Shown here piece by piece: positions 1 through 8,604 of a DNA stretch of 64,000 nt (position 1 is the stretch's first letter; each line of letters starts with the position of its first letter). The stretch is from positions 365,196 to 429,195 of the forward strand of contig NZ_CAMGYZ010000004.1 of assembly GCF_946151055.1 (NCBI RefSeq), given 5' to 3'. The DNA comes from Bacillus sp. Marseille-Q3570. GTDB lineage: Bacteria > Bacillota > Bacilli > Bacillales > Fictibacillaceae. The translations under genes were made by a program, and so were the position numbers. The notes under the pieces are model-generated. The model ran no database searches, was not told the origin of the DNA, and worked only from the letters and a program-made list of their open reading frames with translations.

Positions 1-488
1 TTTTGTATACTTGTACACATTTTTGCACACTTCTTGTTTACTTTTTGTACACATGTATACACTTTTGTGTACATTCGATTTTTCAAGTAGATTTCCCCTC
101 TCCCCTACTCTAAATCAGACAACCTTAAATGATAGAAACTCGATTTTGTTGTGTCAGATGTTGTGATCTATTGTCATGTTAATAGGGTGCTATGAACTCG
201 ATAGATGTAGAATAAGCTTTTTTTGAGAGAGCAGATCGTAGTTCGATTTGAAATATGCAAAAAACATGGCTTATTTGAACTATTAATAGATTTTTAAAAA
301 GAATGGTTGAATGAATTGATGAATGGCGTACATAGATATAATAATAGGTCTATTAGATTACAAAAGAGGAAGAAGAGTTAATCGGTTTGGTATAATATTA
401 CAATTGAGTGTGTGCAAAAATAGTTGTGGACGATGTGTAGTACGGTAATGAAAGAAAACTAGACACATATAGATAGAAACCACAAAAA
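1..488. other. Gene-free stretch with clustered TGTACAC-like motifs
   Basis: No credible coding frame is seen. The first 80 bases hold several related short motifs (TGTACAC, TGTATACAC, TGTGTACA), spaced irregularly and embedded in T-rich sequence. They could be regulator sites of a gene lying to the left of the window, but no promoter or gene is visible to confirm this. The rest is AT-rich sequence without clear hairpins up to the aceA terminator. Confidence 0.4.
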
Positions 489-520
489 ACTCCCTCCTAT
501 TTCACTTCATAGGAGGGAGT
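489..520 (-). terminator. Rho-independent terminator of aceA
   Basis: A perfect 12-bp inverted repeat (ACTCCCTCCTAT / ATAGGAGGGAGT) with an 8-nt loop is followed on the minus strand by a run of T. It lies about 30 bases past the aceA stop codon. Confidence 0.9.
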
Positions 521-547
521 AAAGGGTTGAATATTGTTGATTCTTTC

Positions 548-1831
548 CTAATTAGCGGATCGAAATTGATCACTTTCTGTCGAGCCTGTGAGTGCTGTCG
601 TAGAGGAAGTACCTCCAGAAATGACCTTAGCTACTTCATCAAAGTAACCCGTCCCAACTTCACGTTGATGCCTTGTGGCTGAATATCCGTATTTTTCGCT
701 ATTGAATTCAGCTTGTTGCAACTCAGAATATGCTGCCATTCCCCGATCTTTGTATTGTCTTGCCAATTCAAACATACTGTGATTTAAAGCATGAAATCCT
801 GCAAGCGTAACGAATTGGAACTTATACCCCATGTGACCAAGCTCTTTCTGGAATTTAGCGATCGTAAAATCATCTAATTTAGCTTTCCAGTTGAATGAAG
901 GCGAGCAATTGTATGCAAGCAGTTTACCTGGATATTTTTCATGAATTGCATCAGCAAATTGTCTCGCTTCTTCAAGGTTCGGTTCAGATGTTTCACACCA
1001 TACCAAGTCTGCATAAGGTGCATACGATAGTCCTCTTGCAATTGCTTGATCAATGCCTGCGTTTGTGCGGAAGAACCCTTCTGGTGTGCGTTCACCGGTG
1101 ATGAATTCTGCATCTACCGGGTCGATATCACTAGTGATAAGATCTGCGGCGTTCGCATCTGTACGAGCGACAATAATCGTCGGTACCCCCATGACATCTG
1201 CTGCGAAGCGCGCAGAAATCAAGTTGCGGACGGAAGTTTGGGTTGGAAGCAATACTTTCCCTCCTAAATGCCCGCATTTTTTCTCAGAAGATAATTGATC
1301 CTCGAAGTGAACACCAGCAGCTCCTGCTTCAATCATGCTCTTCATTAGTTCAAATACATTCAATTGGCCACCGAATCCAGCCTCAGCATCTGCTACAATC
1401 GGAGCAAACCAATCAATGTCATCTGCACCTTCCATACACTGAATCTGATCTGCACGTTGCAGGGTCTGGTTGATCCGTTTTACAACCTGCGGAACACTAT
1501 TGGCTGGATAGAGACTTTGGTCAGGATACATATTACCAGATAAGTTTGCGTCTGCAGCAACTTGCCACCCGCTTAAGTAAATTGCCTTCAAGCCTGCCTT
1601 AACCTGTTGCATAGCCTGGTTCCCTGTCAAAGCACCAAGTGCATTGATATATCCATCTGTATTAAGTAGTTTCCAAAGCTTTTCAGAACCATGTCTTGCT
1701 AGTGTATGTTCAATCTCAATCGAGCCTCTTAAACGTACTACATCTTCAGCTGTATAGGGTCTCGTAACACCTTTCCACCGTTCATTATTCTTCCAATCAT
1801 ATTCTAATTGTTCGATCTTTTCTTTAGTCAA
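548..1831 (-). CDS. aceA: Isocitrate lyase
   Basis: Isocitrate lyase cleaves isocitrate to glyoxylate and succinate, the first step of the glyoxylate bypass, in the cytoplasm. The 427-residue product has the usual bacterial length and carries the family signature KKCGH at residues 184-188, containing the catalytic cysteine at 186, preceded by the conserved metal-binding stretch around residues 147-153 (ADAEAGFGG). A good ribosome site (AGGGAGG) precedes the ATG. The gene stands alone with its own terminator. Malate synthase, the partner enzyme often encoded next to it, is not in this window. Identification is firm. Confidence 0.97.
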   Translation of the reverse strand: MTKEKIEQLEYDWKNNERWKGVTRPYTAEDVVRLRGSIEIEHTLARHGSEKLWKLLNTDGYINALGALTGNQAMQQVKAGLKAIYLSGWQVAADANLSGNMYPDQSLYPANSVPQVVKRINQTLQRADQIQCMEGADDIDWFAPIVADAEAGFGGQLNVFELMKSMIEAGAAGVHFEDQLSSEKKCGHLGGKVLLPTQTSVRNLISARFAADVMGVPTIIVARTDANAADLITSDIDPVDAEFITGERTPEGFFRTNAGIDQAIARGLSYAPYADLVWCETSEPNLEEARQFADAIHEKYPGKLLAYNCSPSFNWKAKLDDFTIAKFQKELGHMGYKFQFVTLAGFHALNHSMFELARQYKDRGMAAYSELQQAEFNSEKYGYSATRHQREVGTGYFDEVAKVISGGTSSTTALTGSTESDQFRSAN

Positions 1832-1951
1832 TGTTATATCCTCCCTTATCTCATATGTTTCCTACAAGAAATCAGCCTCTTAACTTCATGGAATCGGCCT
1901 CCATTTATTCCCATTCCGTCCAAACCATTAAGTATTCAACAGAAATAGAAA

Positions 1952-1971
1952 GGACGAGGTCCCCCTCATCC
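1952..1971 (-). terminator. Terminator of the yhfH-like gene
   Basis: An 8-bp stem (GGATGAGG / CCTCGTCC, one G-U pair) with a 4-nt loop is followed on the minus strand by TTTCTATTTC. It sits just after the stop codon of the small gene at 1974-2111 and ahead of aceA. Confidence 0.7.
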
Positions 1972-1973
1972 CT

Positions 1974-2111
1974 CTATTCTGCTTTCTTAGACAAGCAGTG
2001 CTCACACTCCATGAAATAGGACTCAGCCTGTTCCACAATCGTCTGTCCACATTCAGGACATTTTTTCTTCGGCAAGTTTTTGAAAAATTGAACAGGATTT
2101 TCTAAAGCCAT
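1974..2111 (-). CDS. YhfH-family zinc-ribbon peptide
   Basis: A 45-residue product begins MALENPVQFFKNLPKK and then has a CPECG knuckle and a CEHC knuckle about 17 residues later, the arrangement of a small zinc ribbon. The FFKNLPKK-C-x-x-CG pattern is that of the short YhfH family found across Bacillaceae, whose function is unknown. A strong ribosome site (AAAGGAGGAA) lies seven bases before the ATG, and a terminator follows the stop. It is upstream of aceA in the same direction but appears to be an independent short transcript. Family assignment is from memory of the pattern. Confidence 0.85.
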   Translation of the reverse strand: MALENPVQFFKNLPKKKCPECGQTIVEQAESYFMECEHCLSKKAE

Positions 2112-2499
2112 TTGTAATTCCTCCTTTTTTGTTTAAAATCTTCATTCTTTTTTCTGTTATAGTACAGTATACATAAGTCATGTGTTTTTGTGTACCCATT
2201 TTTTGATTTTTTTGAAATTTATTTATTATATGGGCTATAAACCTTGTAATATAGGCGTTTTTTTGTTTTTAAAATTTTTATAAAGGACTTATTCTGTTAT
2301 ATTACAGGGTCTTGGTATTTACAAATGACCATGAAAAAAACTTCATTAAGGAGCTGTTATATGACAATATTACAAAAATCATTCCTTGTGATATTCATAA
2401 TAAATATGGGCACCTGTAAATACAGGCATACTTTTTTATAATTGTACTTATTATTGATAAGATTATTGAGTAACTATATAAAAGAAAGAAGATGAGCGC
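2112..2499. other. Gene-free divergent spacer
   Basis: A 388-base AT-rich region lies between the divergent YhfH-like gene and the flavin oxidoreductase gene. It must hold both promoters. No convincing protein frame, large hairpin or known operator was recognised. Confidence 0.5.
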
Positions 2500-3516
2500 A
2501 TGTCATCAGAACAAACATTAGCAAGTATTCCAGTTTCGGTATTGGATCTTTCTCCTATCTTAGCTGGTGGTACCCCCTCTGACTCTTTTCAAAATACAGT
2601 AGATTTAGCACAACACGCGGAAAAGTGGGGGTATAAACGGTATTGGCTGGCAGAACATCACAATATGCCAGCAATAGCGAGTTCTGCTACCTCTGTAGTC
2701 ATAGGTCATGTTGCAGCACACACTTCTTCGATACGTGTAGGCTCTGGAGGGATCATGCTGCCGAATCATGCACCACTTGTTATTGCAGAGCAATTCGGAA
2801 CTCTAGAAACATTATTTCCTCGAAGGATTGATCTAGGTCTAGGAAGGGCGCCTGGAACTGATCAAAGAACCGCATTTGCACTAAGACGACATCACAAAGA
2901 GGATGCTCAAGACTTTCCAGAGCAGTTAGAAGAACTCCGCAGCTACTTCGACCCATCCAGAACTAGTGAAAACATGAAAGTACGAGCTTATCCTGGTGAA
3001 GGATTGGACGTTCCAATCTGGTTATTAGGGTCCAGTGGTTTCAGTGCTGAATTGGCTGCACGTGAAGGATTACCATTCGCTTTTGCCAGCCATTTTTCAC
3101 CCAACAACACGCTTCCTGCACTAGAGGTATATCGTAACTATTTCGAACCATCCGATGTGCTTAAGGAACCTTATGCAATGGTGGGTGTCAATGTGATCGC
3201 AGCAGATACGGATGAAGAGGCACAATGGTTGGCAACATCATTACAGCAACAATTTTTAAATTTGATCCGAAACAGGTTAGGTCCACTTCAGCCTCCTGTG
3301 GAAAGCATGGAAGGAAGATGGACTGAATATGAAAAGGCAGCATTGCAACAACAATTGGGAGGCTCCATCATCGGAAGCCCGGAAACTGTAAAAGAAAAGC
3401 TTAAGAGGTTTATTGAGGAAACGAATGCAGACGAACTGATCGTCGCTTCGCAGATCTATGATCATAAAGCACGGTTACATTCATACGAAATTCTCTCAGA
3501 TATAATGAATGCCTAA
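2500..3516 (+). CDS. LLM-class flavin-dependent oxidoreductase (luciferase-like)
   Basis: This 338-residue protein belongs to the luciferase-like monooxygenase superfamily, TIM-barrel enzymes that use reduced FMN or F420. Recognisable segments are SVLDLSPI near the N terminus, RYWLAEHHN around residues 47-55, the [15 protein letters not shown] strand-turn and the [13 protein letters not shown] segment, typical of the MsnO8-like subgroup common in Bacillaceae. The substrate cannot be read from the sequence. The ATG follows a modest ribosome site. It seems monocistronic and is followed by two hairpins. Family assignment is confident; a specific reaction is not claimed. Confidence 0.9.
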   Translation: MSSEQTLASIPVSVLDLSPILAGGTPSDSFQNTVDLAQHAEKWGYKRYWLAEHHNMPAIASSATSVVIGHVAAHTSSIRVGSGGIMLPNHAPLVIAEQFGTLETLFPRRIDLGLGRAPGTDQRTAFALRRHHKEDAQDFPEQLEELRSYFDPSRTSENMKVRAYPGEGLDVPIWLLGSSGFSAELAAREGLPFAFASHFSPNNTLPALEVYRNYFEPSDVLKEPYAMVGVNVIAADTDEEAQWLATSLQQQFLNLIRNRLGPLQPPVESMEGRWTEYEKAALQQQLGGSIIGSPETVKEKLKRFIEETNADELIVASQIYDHKARLHSYEILSDIMNA

Positions 3517-3580
3517 AGAAAACCTGGCACAGCCTTGCTTTAGCGCAGGCTGAGCCTTAGTTGCCCTTATATTGTAGAGG
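3515..3580 (+). repeat. Dispersed repeat family A, copy 1 (short)
   Basis: The sequence AAAGAAAACCTGGC, a spacer, then GGCTGAGCCTTAGTTGC and CCTTATA matches the left part of the other family A copies (40619, 51636, 59540, 62404). This copy lacks the right-hand AAGAAAGTA/TACTTTCTT hairpin. It begins at the stop codon of the flavin oxidoreductase gene. Confidence 0.75.
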
Positions 3581-3644
3581 GTGGGACAAATCTTTAACTG
3601 CCAACAGAAAAGACGAAACAATAGAATAGAATGGAAAAAACGAT

Positions 3645-3790
3645 AGACGAAAAGCGTAGTAACATCCGTAGACTCCTGCGGGGACAGCACGAGTCGAAGA
3701 CCCCGGAAGAAAGTGGTCTGTGCTTTCTGAGGAGGCTGAGGCCGTGCCCGCGGAAAGCGAAGGATGTTGACGAAGCGGAACCTTCATTTA
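3645..3790 (+). repeat. Dispersed GC-rich repeat family B, copy 1
   Basis: This block contains GACTCCTGCGGG, AGCACGAG and GTGCCCGCGGAAAGCG, flanked by near-complementary ends (ACATCC...GGATGT). Its GC content is well above the surrounding sequence. The same modules occur in the opposite orientation at 43552-43665. Similar elements are common between genes in Bacillaceae. A 107-codon frame running through it is not considered a gene. Confidence 0.8.
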
Positions 3791-3806
3791 TTACTACTGA
3801 AGAAAA

Positions 3807-3833
3807 CCCGGACAAATTGTTCGGGTTTTCTAT
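3807..3833. terminator. Hairpin, possible bidirectional terminator
   Basis: The stem AACCCGGACA / TGTTCGGGTT has one G-T pair and a 4-nt loop, and is flanked by A and T runs. It lies between the convergent flavin oxidoreductase and dipeptidase genes and could stop transcription in either direction. Confidence 0.6.
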
Positions 3834-3877
3834 TGAACAAAGTTCACTTGTCCTAGCATCTTTAAAAGTAATAGTAA

Positions 3878-3918
3878 AGAGCCATTTGAATTTATTTTTC
3901 AACATGGCTCTTTTTTTT
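3878..3918 (+). terminator. Rho-independent terminator
   Basis: An 8-bp stem (AGAGCCAT / ATGGCTCT) is followed on the plus strand by eight T. It ends rightward transcription before the convergent dipeptidase gene. Confidence 0.8.
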
Positions 3919-3932
3919 GGTTCAATTCCACC

Positions 3933-5285
3933 TCAACCTAATGATTTTAAATAATGACAGACGGTTTCTATTCCAAGCGTAAAGTTTTCCAAATGGAAAT
4001 GCTCGTTTGGCGCATGGAGGTTTTCGGATGGTAAACCAAAACCCATCAGCACAACTGGAGCATCCAGTACTGTTGAAAATACCTCTACTATCGGAATCGA
4101 GCCCCCTTCTTTCGGAAACAGAGGTTGTACACCATAAACCGTTTCATATGCATCTGCCGCTTTTTGTATCATCGGATTCTTGGAGTCTAGTATGACTGGT
4201 GCAGCCTGGATAGATTGTTTCAATAGAACCTTTGTTCCTGCAGGTTTATGTGCCGCCACATGTTGTTCAACCTTTTCAAAAACGGTTTGCGGATCTTGTT
4301 CCCCAACAAGACGGCAGCTGATTTTTGCACTCGCCTCACACGGTACAATCGTTTTGATCCCTTCTCCCTGAAATCCAGCAGTAATCCCGTTTATTTCAAG
4401 GGTTGGCCGGATTCCGGTTTGTTCAAGGAAATTAAACCCTTCTTCACCAAACAACACTTCTAATCCTAATTCTTGCTTTGTCTTAACTTCGTTGAAAGGA
4501 ATTGCAGCCACTTCCTCCTTCAATTCTTCCGTGGGATCGGGTACCCCTTCATAAAATCCCTCAACGGCAACTTTTCCATTTCGTTCGTGTAAAGAGTCTA
4601 ATAGTCGAACGAGATTATGTGCAGCATTGGGAACCCCTCCACCATATACACCGGAATGAAGATCGGAGTTTGCTGTTTTCACGAAAAGTTCCATAGCCAG
4701 CGCCCCTCTAAGAGACGTACAGATCGCTGGTTGTCCTCTTTCAATGAATGAAGTATCAGAAATAAGCACTGCATCACAAGACAGCTTATCTGTATGTTGT
4801 TTTATGAAAGGGGGCAGATTCGGACTTGCCTGCTCCTCTTCCCCTTCGATGCAAAGCTTTACATTGACGGGGAGTTTCCCGTCTTCATCCATCAACGTTT
4901 CAAGTGCTTTTACATGAATGAAAAGCTGGCCTTTATCGTCTGTGGCCCCTCTTGCAAAAAGCTTGTCGTCTCTCACTTCAGGTTCAAACGGAGGTGAATC
5001 CCATAATTCTAACGGATCCGCCGGTTGAACATCATAATGTCCATATATCAATACAGTCGGCTTATCAACCGCGTGCAGCCAGTCTGCGTAGACAATTGGA
5101 TGTCCAGCAGTTTCTATCGTTTCGATGTTTTCCATACCGATCTCTTCAAGTGATGCAGCCAGCCACTCTGCAGCCTTTCGCACATCCCCTTTATGCTCAG
5201 GAAGCGTCGAAATACTAGGTATCTTTAAAAATTCTTTCAATTGTTCGATATATGCCGTGTTATGGATCAACTTAGAATCTTTCAA
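3933..5285 (-). CDS. M20-family dipeptidase / metallohydrolase
   Basis: This is a 450-residue cytoplasmic zinc peptidase of the M20 (ArgE/DapE/ACY1/CPG2) family. Metal and catalytic residues are visible: H83 and D85 in YGHYDVQP, D116 in RGATDDKGQ and the glutamate pair at about 149-150 in EGEEE. A lid/dimerisation domain follows (about 185-300) and the metal ligand region near the C terminus contains NEHFHLENF. The start is TTG, placed eight bases after a perfect AGGAGG; no ATG is better placed. It stands between convergent and co-directional genes and looks monocistronic. The natural peptide substrate cannot be inferred. Confidence 0.9.
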   Translation of the reverse strand: MKDSKLIHNTAYIEQLKEFLKIPSISTLPEHKGDVRKAAEWLAASLEEIGMENIETIETAGHPIVYADWLHAVDKPTVLIYGHYDVQPADPLELWDSPPFEPEVRDDKLFARGATDDKGQLFIHVKALETLMDEDGKLPVNVKLCIEGEEEQASPNLPPFIKQHTDKLSCDAVLISDTSFIERGQPAICTSLRGALAMELFVKTANSDLHSGVYGGGVPNAAHNLVRLLDSLHERNGKVAVEGFYEGVPDPTEELKEEVAAIPFNEVKTKQELGLEVLFGEEGFNFLEQTGIRPTLEINGITAGFQGEGIKTIVPCEASAKISCRLVGEQDPQTVFEKVEQHVAAHKPAGTKVLLKQSIQAAPVILDSKNPMIQKAADAYETVYGVQPLFPKEGGSIPIVEVFSTVLDAPVVLMGFGLPSENLHAPNEHFHLENFTLGIETVCHYLKSLG

Positions 5286-5340
5286 ACAGTTAACCTCCTA
5301 AAAAAAGTATTGACCTATAACAACAAGTATACAGTAAAAG

Positions 5341-5365
5341 GCCCACAGAAACTTTCTCTGTGAGC
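5341..5365 (-). terminator. Terminator of the sucrose operon
   Basis: The minus-strand RNA can form GCUCACAGA / UCUGUGGGC with one U-G pair, followed by CUUUUAC. It lies just past the sacA stop codon. The wobble makes it stronger on the minus strand than on the plus strand. Confidence 0.7.
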
Positions 5366-5383
5366 TTTTTTGTATGAATCATC

Positions 5384-6880
5384 CTATGGGTTCATGTTTG
5401 CGTCTCTCATTGCCTCTTCAGAAGTTTGATACGTATACCCGATCAAATCCCACTTCCATATATCAAAGGTGACTGACCCAGAAGATGAAAAGTGGATAGC
5501 AGCGTTCTTTTTATCGGGGAAAATCCGGAAAGTAAACACTTCTGCCCCATCATTGACAAAGAGTTCAATGGAAGACTGATCGATGAACATTTGTAATGTC
5601 TCTAGACTCGATATTTGACAACTTCTTGTTTCTGTAGATTTATTGTCAAAGGTTTTCCTTCTAATGGTGATCTCTTTTGTTTCGTTTTGATAACTCAATT
5701 TTACATAGTCGAATAAATCGATTTCAAAGCAGTTACAAGAATCGGTAGTTCCAAACTTCAAAAATACTTCCATGACGTCCCCATCAAGTTCAGAAAGATG
5801 CATCGATTCATCTTTTATATGGATATCTTCCTTTTCAAAAAGGTTCCGTCGCATCTTTTTAAGTTCTTCCACAGGGCTTTGATGGATTTTTCCTTTTTTT
5901 ACGCGAAGCTCTCTTGGAATGGTCATATTGTGGATCCATTTATAAGACCGAGTTGGCTGTTTTTCTTCATCCTGGTCTGGAACCCCCATCCATCCAATTA
6001 GTATTCGCCGCCCATCCTCATCAAGAGTGGTCTGTGGAGCATAAAATTCAAAACCGCGGTCAATTTCCCGGAATGGGCCATGATGGAGAACAGTACGATC
6101 GTATTCAAGTTCACCAATGACATAGCCCGATTGATGAACATTGTTATAGAGCATCCCTTGTGGTTCCAAGCCTTGAGGAGAAAACATGAAAACATCTACT
6201 CCATCCAATTGGAATAAATCCGGGCACTCCCACATATAACCAAGATAATCGTTTTCTTTTGAACTTGAAATTTCGCCTTTCAACTCCCAAACCATTAAGT
6301 CATCTGATGTGTAAAGGACTGCACAACCAAGATCTCCCTGTGTTTGAGCGCCGATTACCATATACCATTTATCTTCATGTTTCCATACTTTAGGATCACG
6401 GAAATGGGCTGAATACCCTTCTGGCAAATGGATGACGACACCCTTTTTCTCGAAATGGACCCCATCCTCTGAGACAGCTGAACATTGATAGGTCTCGCGT
6501 TCATTCTTCTCATTTTTGACATTCCCCGTATAGAATACGTACAGTTTTCCACCATGGTTGACTGCACTGCCGGAATAACAACCATTTTGTTCATACCATT
6601 CACTAGGCGTCAGTGCGATCGGTTCCCATATCCAATGAATAAGGTCGCGCGATGTATAATGTCCCCAAAACTTTGCTCCATGTCCTGTTTTGAACGGCAT
6701 CCATTGGAAAAAAACATGATACTTGCCTTGCCAATGGATAAGTCCATTCGGATCGTTCATTAACCCTACCGGAGGCATCAAGTGATAATCCTGGCGGTGT
6801 GGGTCACTTTCCACTATCTTTTGATATTTATTTATCTCTTCATAGGCTTTCTTTCTTAATGATCGGTCCTCGTTCCGCAT
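5384..6880 (-). CDS. sacA: Sucrose-6-phosphate hydrolase (GH32 invertase)
   Basis: The enzyme splits sucrose 6-phosphate, delivered by the PTS, into glucose 6-phosphate and fructose. The 498-residue protein has the GH32 hallmarks: MNDPNG with nucleophile D43, RDP at 161-163 as transition-state stabiliser and ECPD with acid/base E218, followed by the C-terminal beta-sandwich. It is downstream of the sucrose PTS gene, in the same direction, separated by 98 bases that contain a hairpin (6925-6958). It is probably co-transcribed with the PTS gene under the LacI-type repressor at 8605-9594. Confidence 0.95.
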   Translation of the reverse strand: MRNEDRSLRKKAYEEINKYQKIVESDPHRQDYHLMPPVGLMNDPNGLIHWQGKYHVFFQWMPFKTGHGAKFWGHYTSRDLIHWIWEPIALTPSEWYEQNGCYSGSAVNHGGKLYVFYTGNVKNEKNERETYQCSAVSEDGVHFEKKGVVIHLPEGYSAHFRDPKVWKHEDKWYMVIGAQTQGDLGCAVLYTSDDLMVWELKGEISSSKENDYLGYMWECPDLFQLDGVDVFMFSPQGLEPQGMLYNNVHQSGYVIGELEYDRTVLHHGPFREIDRGFEFYAPQTTLDEDGRRILIGWMGVPDQDEEKQPTRSYKWIHNMTIPRELRVKKGKIHQSPVEELKKMRRNLFEKEDIHIKDESMHLSELDGDVMEVFLKFGTTDSCNCFEIDLFDYVKLSYQNETKEITIRRKTFDNKSTETRSCQISSLETLQMFIDQSSIELFVNDGAEVFTFRIFPDKKNAAIHFSSSGSVTFDIWKWDLIGYTYQTSEEAMRDANMNP

Positions 6881-6924
6881 GATTCCTCTCCTCTGTCTAT
6901 CTGAATATAGCTACATGCTAATAG

Positions 6925-6958
6925 TAAGAAGACCCTGCATCTGCACAAGGTCTTCTTA
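6925..6958 (-). terminator. Intercistronic hairpin between PTS gene and sacA
   Basis: A perfect 10-bp inverted repeat (TAAGAAGACC / GGTCTTCTTA) with a 14-nt loop has no strong T-run on the minus strand. It may act as a leaky terminator or an RNA-stabilising stem that sets relative expression of the two genes. Confidence 0.55.
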
Positions 6959-6978
6959 ACCTTTTATAACCTGTATTC

Positions 6979-8388
6979 TTATGCTGTTTCTTTCTGAACC
7001 GGTTTATTTTTATCCGAATACCCAATTGTCCATGTCAATCCGAACGCCACAGCTATCGATACAAGGTTGACGAGAATATAGAGCAGGATTTGGTTATTTA
7101 AGAACAATAGCGTACCCGGGATCACCGTGATCGCCATACCAGTTGCTTTCAGTCCGAATAGTGTTGCCATGAAACCTCCTACACCACCACCGATAAGACC
7201 CATGACAAACGGTTTTACATAACGTAAGTTAACCCCGAAGATGGCTGGCTCTGTAATTCCTAAAAAGGCAGAGAGGGCTGATGGTAGTGCCAACGCCTTC
7301 AGTTTTTTCGATCTTGATTTTAGACCAACCGCAAGAGCCGCTCCACCTTGTGCAGCTATTGAACATGTAATGATCGGATTGAACGGGTTATTGCTGAACC
7401 GTTCCAAAAGCTGAATTTCCAAAAAGTTGAATATATGATGGACACCGGTTACGACAATGATTTGATGGAAAAAACCGATAATTAATCCACTTAACCCGAA
7501 TGGCAATTCTAAAATCGTAAGTGTTCCTTGAAGTATGGCTTCTTCGACAGCATGGAAAACCGGCCCAATCACCAAGAGGGACAGGGTAATCATAACCAAT
7601 AACGTTAAAAATGGTGTCACGATCAAATCTAAAACCTCAGGCACCACTTTACGAATCCGTTTTTCTAATTTCGCTCCAACAAGACCTGCGATAAATGCGG
7701 GTAAAACAGAACCTTGATAACCGAGTACCGGAATGAATCCTAAAAACGTGAGTGGTTCTGCGTCACCTGCCGCTACCTCCCATGCATCTGGCAAAGAAGG
7801 AGATACTAACATGAAACCTAATACCAGTCCTACAGTTGGATTACCGCCAAAAACCCTGAAAGTTGACCATGCTATCAAAGCAGGCAAGAAGATGAAGGCA
7901 GTATCAGTCAAGACTTGTGTGAATAGAATGAAATTCTCTGAAACGTCATCTGGTGTCATCCCGAAAAGTGCGAGGATTTGTTCTTGCATCACAAGACCAC
8001 GTAATCCCATGAACAATCCAGTTGCGACTAACGCTGGAATAATCGGTACGAATACATCTCCAAATGAGCGTATTGCTCGTTGGAATAAGTTCCCTTGTTT
8101 TACGACTTCCTTCTTCTGTTCATCTTTAGTGGATTCCGTGACCCCAAGATTAGAAAGCTCCTCATAAATTCGGTTTACAGTGCCCGTCCCTAGAATGATC
8201 TGGTATTGGCCAGAATTGTAGAATGCACCTTTGACTTTATCAATGGTCTCCACCTTCTCCTGATCAATCAACTCTTTATCATTCAGCATGATACGGAGTC
8301 GAGTAGCGCAATGGGCAATGGATTGGATGTTTTCTTTTCCGCCTATTGCGTCAATGATGCTTTGAGCGATGTGTTTATTCTCAGCCAT
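6979..8388 (-). CDS. PTS sucrose-type transporter, EIIBC
   Basis: This inner-membrane permease takes up a disaccharide and phosphorylates it. The N-terminal EIIB domain (glucose/sucrose superfamily) has the phosphocysteine in the IAHCATRLR motif at about residue 27. The EIIC domain follows, with about ten membrane segments and the GVHHIFNF and GITEPAIFGVN motifs. No EIIA domain is attached, so EIIA must be supplied by another protein. I chose the ATG at 8388 (469 residues) because AAGGAAGG precedes it; an in-frame start 54 bases upstream (8442) lacks a good site. Sucrose specificity is inferred from sacA downstream. Confidence 0.92.
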   Translation of the reverse strand: MAENKHIAQSIIDAIGGKENIQSIAHCATRLRIMLNDKELIDQEKVETIDKVKGAFYNSGQYQIILGTGTVNRIYEELSNLGVTESTKDEQKKEVVKQGNLFQRAIRSFGDVFVPIIPALVATGLFMGLRGLVMQEQILALFGMTPDDVSENFILFTQVLTDTAFIFLPALIAWSTFRVFGGNPTVGLVLGFMLVSPSLPDAWEVAAGDAEPLTFLGFIPVLGYQGSVLPAFIAGLVGAKLEKRIRKVVPEVLDLIVTPFLTLLVMITLSLLVIGPVFHAVEEAILQGTLTILELPFGLSGLIIGFFHQIIVVTGVHHIFNFLEIQLLERFSNNPFNPIITCSIAAQGGAALAVGLKSRSKKLKALALPSALSAFLGITEPAIFGVNLRYVKPFVMGLIGGGVGGFMATLFGLKATGMAITVIPGTLLFLNNQILLYILVNLVSIAVAFGLTWTIGYSDKNKPVQKETA

Positions 8389-8469
8389 GATACAAACCCT
8401 TCCTTCCTTAGCGTAAAGTATTTGTTGTAATTCTGATTTCAATCAACCATCAAAGAACCTTTTAAAATT

Positions 8470-8483
8470 TGTAAACGCATTCA
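8470..8483. promoter_or_regulatory. Candidate cre site (CcpA)
   Basis: TGTAAACGCATTCA matches the catabolite-responsive element consensus TGWAARCGYTWNCW at 13 of 14 positions. It lies about 82 bases upstream of the PTS start codon, so carbon catabolite repression of the sucrose operon by CcpA is likely. Confidence 0.65.
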
Positions 8484-8497
8484 AAAATCGTTGTTTG

Positions 8498-8513
8498 TGT
8501 GAACGATTCCACA
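8498..8513. promoter_or_regulatory. LacI-type operator O1
   Basis: TGTGAACGATTCCACA is a near-palindrome that recurs identically at 8553-8568. Paired identical sites 55 bp apart between a LacI-family gene and its PTS target fit cooperative binding by that repressor. Confidence 0.75.
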
Positions 8514-8552
8514 TCATTCAAAAAAATCCGAATTGGACTTCTTTCATCCACA

Positions 8553-8568
8553 TGTGAACGATTCCACA
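8553..8568. promoter_or_regulatory. LacI-type operator O2
   Basis: This is the second identical copy of TGTGAACGATTCCACA, closer to the regulator. A third, weaker sequence TGTTAACGTTTTCACG at 8585-8600, just past the regulator stop codon, may be another operator half or a cre site. Confidence 0.75.
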
Positions 8569-8604
8569 TTGGTCATATAAGAAATGTTAACGTTTTCACG
8601 TGCA

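Noticed and set aside
3631..3954. Plus-strand frame of 107 codons
   Set aside because: It runs through repeat family B and two hairpins, has no ribosome site and no recognisable protein.
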